A stretch of 35,876 nucleotides of DNA from an uncultured cyanobacterium (GTDB lineage Bacteria > Cyanobacteriota > Cyanobacteriia > Thermostichales > Thermostichaceae): NCBI GenBank assembly GCA_937944885.1, contig CALFBB010000014.1, positions 1 through 35,876 on the forward strand, given 5' to 3'. The notes under the pieces were generated by a model, which did no database searches, was not told the origin of the DNA, and saw only the letters and a list, made by a program, of their open reading frames with translations. The translations under genes and the position numbers were made by a program. The first letter of the stretch is position 1, and the number at the start of each line of letters is the position of its first letter. This document shows positions 32,924 to 35,876 of the stretch, one piece after another.

Positions 32924-35638
32924 ATGTTGTACTGTCCAGACCCAGTTGTCGATGTGTGGAAAACGGGATCCCATCCTCTGGATCCCATTTTTTCTCCTGA
33001 CTCAGTGGCTGTAATTGGCGCTACTGAACGGGAGGGAAGTGTAGGGCGAACGGTTTTGTGGAACCTGATTAGCCATCCTTTTGGGGGCACAGTTTATCCG
33101 ATCAACCCCAAACGGCACAGTGTTCTAGGGATCCGAGCTTATGACCGAATTACATCCTTGCCTGAGCCAGTGGATCTGGCGGTGATTGCCATTCCTGCGG
33201 CTGGGGTGCCTGCTGTTGTGCAAGAGTGTGTTGAGGCCGGGGTTAAAGGCATAATTATTCTCTCGGCTGGCTTTAAGGAAACAGGAGCAGCAGGGATTCA
33301 GCTGGAACAGCAAATCAAGCAAATTGCCCAGGGAAAGTTGCGCCTTATTGGCCCCAACTGTCTGGGGATCCAAAACCCCCACAGAGGGTTAAATGCGACT
33401 TTTGCTAACCAAATGGCCCGTCCCGGCAATGTGGGCTTTATCAGCCAAAGTGGGGCCTTGTGTACCTCGATTTTAGATTGGAGCTGGCAAGAAAATGTAG
33501 GTTTTAGCGCCTTTATTTCCTTAGGCTCCATGCTGGATGTGGGCTGGGGAGATTTGATCGACTATCTGGGGGATGATCCCCATACCCACAGCATTGTCCT
33601 CTACATGGAATCCATCGGGGATGCCCGCTCTTTCCTTTCGGCAGCCCGCGAGGTGGCCCTGAGCAAACCGATCATCGTGATCAAGGCCGGTCGCACCCAA
33701 GCGGCGGCCCAGGCCGCGGCTTCCCACACGGGATCCCTAACCGGCAGTGATGATGTGCTGGAGGCTGCCTTCCGCCGTTGTGGTGTGCTGCGGGTCAACC
33801 ACATTGAAGATCTTTTCGACATGGCAGAGGTGCTGGCCAAGCAACCCCGCCCTAAGGGACCTCACTTGAGTATTATCACCAATGCAGGCGGGCCGGGGGT
33901 GCTGGCTACTGATGCTTTGATTCGGGCCGGGGGAGCCCTGACGGAACTCTCAGCTACCACCGTTGAGGCCCTCAACCGCTTTTTACCCCCCCACTGGAGC
34001 CACGGCAACCCCATTGACATTTTGGGAGATGCGGAGCCGGAGCGTTTTGCCCGCACCTTGCAGACGGTGCTGCAGGATCCCAACAGTCAGGGGTGTCTAA
34101 TCATTCTCACCCCGCAAGCGATGACGGATCCCACCCTCACAGCCACCCAAGTGGTGGAGACCTGGCGCAACAGCGGATCCCGGCAACCGATTTTGGCCAG
34201 TTGGATGGGAGGGAGCCAAGTGGATGCAGGGGAAGCAATTCTCAATCAAGCCGGGATCCCTACCTATCGCTACCCGGATCAGGCGGCCCGTGTATTTAGC
34301 CATCTCTGGCGGTTTAGCTACAGCCTGAAAGCCCTTTACGAAACTCCTACTCTGGCCAGCCACGAACCGACTGAGCGGGACAAGGTGGAACAGATTCTAG
34401 AACAGGCGCAGGTGGAGCAACGCACCCTCTTGACCGAAGCCGAATCCAAGGGGATCCTAGCCGCCTATGGGATCCCGGTGGTGCCCACCCTGGTGGCGGA
34501 TAGCCCTGAAGCTGCGGTACGAGCTGCCGCAGGCATGGGGTACCCGGTGGTGCTTAAGCTCTACTCCCATACCCTGACCCACAAAACCGATGTGGGTGGG
34601 GTACAGCTGAATCTACCGGATGCCGAGGCGGTGCGCCGAGCCTATCAGCAAATTCAAACCAATGTCAGCGAAAAAGCAGGGCTAAACCATTTCCAAGGGG
34701 TGACGGTGCAGCCCATGATCCGCACCGATGGTTATGAGTTAATCCTGGGCAGCAGTCAAGATCCGCAATTTGGCCCGGTGCTGGTGTTTGGCAGTGGTGG
34801 CCAACTGGTGGAGGTGTTTCAGGATCGCTCCATTGGCCTACCCCCCCTCAATACCACCCTGGCCCGACGCATGATGGAGAACACCCTCATCTACAAGGCC
34901 CTCAAAGGGGTACGGGGACGCAAAGCGGTGGATTTAGAGGCCCTAGAGCAACTTTTGGTGCGCTTCAGCCAACTGGTGGCCGAACAACCTCGCATCAAAG
35001 AAATCGACATCAACCCGCTACTGGCCTCACCCGATGGCTTATTGGCTCTCGATGCCCGCATCATTTTGCGCTCGGAGCAGGATCCGCAGGTACCGTTAGC
35101 GATTCGGCCTTACCCAACACAATACATCTGGCCCTTCCGGGATGGCATCACCATTCGTCCGATTCGCCCGGAAGATGAGCCCCTGATCATTGCCTTTCAC
35201 CGGCATGTTTCTGAAAAGAGCGTCTATCTGCGCTATTTCCATGCGATGAAATACAGCGCCCGTGTTGACCATGAGCGCCTCACCCGCATTTGCTTCAACG
35301 ACTATGACCGAGAAATTGCTCTAGTGGCGGAGCGGCTGGAGCCGGAACCTACCATCCTAGGGGTCTGCCGGCTGACCAAAAAACATGGGCTTCCGGAAGC
35401 AGAGTTTGCCATGCTGGTGCCGGATCCCTATCAAGGGCAGGGGATCGGTACCGCCCTATTGACCCGTTTGACCGAAGTGGCCCGTCAGGAAGGACTGGAG
35501 CGCCTAACCGGGGAGGTCTTGTCAGAGAACGAAGCCATGCGTCGTCTGTGCAAACGGCTTGGCTTCCGTTTAGAACCAGCAAGGGATCCCGGGATCCTCA
35601 AGGCTGCCCTGCCGCTGACCCTATCTTCCCAAACCTGA
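32924..35638 (+). CDS. ADP-forming acyl-CoA synthetase fused to GNAT acetyltransferase
   Basis: This 904-residue protein has four parts: a CoA-binding domain (about 20-135), a succinyl-CoA-synthetase-like part (about 145-455), an ATP-grasp domain (about 470-690) and a C-terminal GNAT domain (about 725-895) with the acetyl-CoA loop QGQGIGTA. This is the layout of the Pat/YfiQ protein acetyltransferases and of ADP-forming acetyl-CoA synthetases. The phospho-carrier His268 in ASHTGSL is present, and ATP-grasp signatures ([19 protein letters not shown]) look intact, so acetate plus ATP formation from acetyl-CoA is plausible. AAGGAG lies 8 bp before ATG 32924. With pflB upstream it could form acetate; the GNAT part may acetylate lysines when acetyl-CoA is high. 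Confidence 0.92.
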   Translation: MLYCPDPVVDVWKTGSHPLDPIFSPDSVAVIGATEREGSVGRTVLWNLISHPFGGTVYPINPKRHSVLGIRAYDRITSLPEPVDLAVIAIPAAGVPAVVQECVEAGVKGIIILSAGFKETGAAGIQLEQQIKQIAQGKLRLIGPNCLGIQNPHRGLNATFANQMARPGNVGFISQSGALCTSILDWSWQENVGFSAFISLGSMLDVGWGDLIDYLGDDPHTHSIVLYMESIGDARSFLSAAREVALSKPIIVIKAGRTQAAAQAAASHTGSLTGSDDVLEAAFRRCGVLRVNHIEDLFDMAEVLAKQPRPKGPHLSIITNAGGPGVLATDALIRAGGALTELSATTVEALNRFLPPHWSHGNPIDILGDAEPERFARTLQTVLQDPNSQGCLIILTPQAMTDPTLTATQVVETWRNSGSRQPILASWMGGSQVDAGEAILNQAGIPTYRYPDQAARVFSHLWRFSYSLKALYETPTLASHEPTERDKVEQILEQAQVEQRTLLTEAESKGILAAYGIPVVPTLVADSPEAAVRAAAGMGYPVVLKLYSHTLTHKTDVGGVQLNLPDAEAVRRAYQQIQTNVSEKAGLNHFQGVTVQPMIRTDGYELILGSSQDPQFGPVLVFGSGGQLVEVFQDRSIGLPPLNTTLARRMMENTLIYKALKGVRGRKAVDLEALEQLLVRFSQLVAEQPRIKEIDINPLLASPDGLLALDARIILRSEQDPQVPLAIRPYPTQYIWPFRDGITIRPIRPEDEPLIIAFHRHVSEKSVYLRYFHAMKYSARVDHERLTRICFNDYDREIALVAERLEPEPTILGVCRLTKKHGLPEAEFAMLVPDPYQGQGIGTALLTRLTEVARQEGLERLTGEVLSENEAMRRLCKRLGFRLEPARDPGILKAALPLTLSSQT

Positions 35639-35812
35639 ACCCTCCTCACCCCTCATTTCCCTATCTTCTTCCGAGGAGCGCCAGCTACCTTCTCCTGCAC
35701 CATGGCCTTGCCACCCCAACCCAGGACAGAGTTTGGCAATTGACCCGGTGCGCGGCAAGCCCCGCTCTACTGCTGCGCGGGAGCAAGCTAACAGGGCGGG
35801 GAAGGATAGCGC

Positions 35813-35845
35813 GGACAGCGTAGCCGTCCTTGTCTTTGGTTTTTC
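35813..35845 (+). terminator. Possible terminator downstream of the ACD-GNAT gene
   Basis: GGACaGC-gta-GCcGTCC at 35813-35829 forms a stem with one mismatch, followed by a T-rich tail (TTGTCTTTGG then TTTTT). It lies 175 bp beyond the stop and is the only hairpin with T-rich sequence seen there. The tail is interrupted, so strength is uncertain. Confidence 0.35.
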
Positions 35846-35876
35846 AGCCTGGCGTCTGCTGGTATGGTCAAACCAT

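Overview
The window comes from a cyanobacterium. It carries photosystem II genes (psbV and psbV2, psbM, psbB, psbT), a CGLD27-family protein of the green lineage, and a small [2Fe-2S] ferredoxin next to psbB. A tandem psbV-psbV2 pair, a complete fermentation gene set and a very high density of the palindrome GGATCC (about 98 copies by hand count in 35.9 kb) fit a thermophilic, mat-dwelling unicellular Synechococcus of the Yellowstone type. That placement is inference; no ribosomal RNA is present to confirm it.

Layout. 1-1743 (minus strand): an edge-truncated membrane protein, an exported cupredoxin and a Tat-exported ferritin-like protein. 1919-4535 (plus): a WecG/TagA-type glycosyltransferase followed by the divisome ABC pair ftsE-ftsX. 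4536-7323: an A/T-rich accessory patch with two overlapping unknown membrane-protein genes, then gene debris. 7324-9017: tatA, a small unknown gene and purU. 9020-9609: the stump of a TnpB gene with a hairpin just downstream. 9610-15736: phzF-like, psbV-psbV2, an unknown Cys-rich small protein, a minus-strand ferredoxin-psbM pair, and divergent psbB-psbT. 16319-23391: a stand-alone receiver protein, purQ and purS, an ABC-2 permease, an MFS transporter, ispD and ribF (convergent with no gap), a CGLD27-like membrane protein and an FHA-adenylate cyclase fusion. 23497-23891: a broken NTF2-like (DUF3225/AtzH/HpxZ-type) gene.

23892-35638 is a fermentation block. pfkA is divergent from pflB across a 583-bp A/T-rich region. 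pflB is followed on the same strand by a pentapeptide-repeat gene, pflA, an OsmC-family gene, adhE and an ADP-forming acyl-CoA synthetase fused to a GNAT domain. Together these would take glucose or glycogen carbon through phosphofructokinase to pyruvate, cleave pyruvate to acetyl-CoA and formate with the glycyl-radical enzyme, and dispose of acetyl-CoA as ethanol (AdhE) or as acetate with ATP (ACD). This is the expected dark, anoxic metabolism of a microbial-mat cyanobacterium. The pentapeptide and OsmC genes set inside the cluster are the least explained part.

Several items are too short or too damaged to show up as long open frames: psbM, psbT, the partial gene at the left edge, the NTF2-like pseudogene and the remnant at 6537-6770. 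No tRNA, rRNA or CRISPR array was seen.
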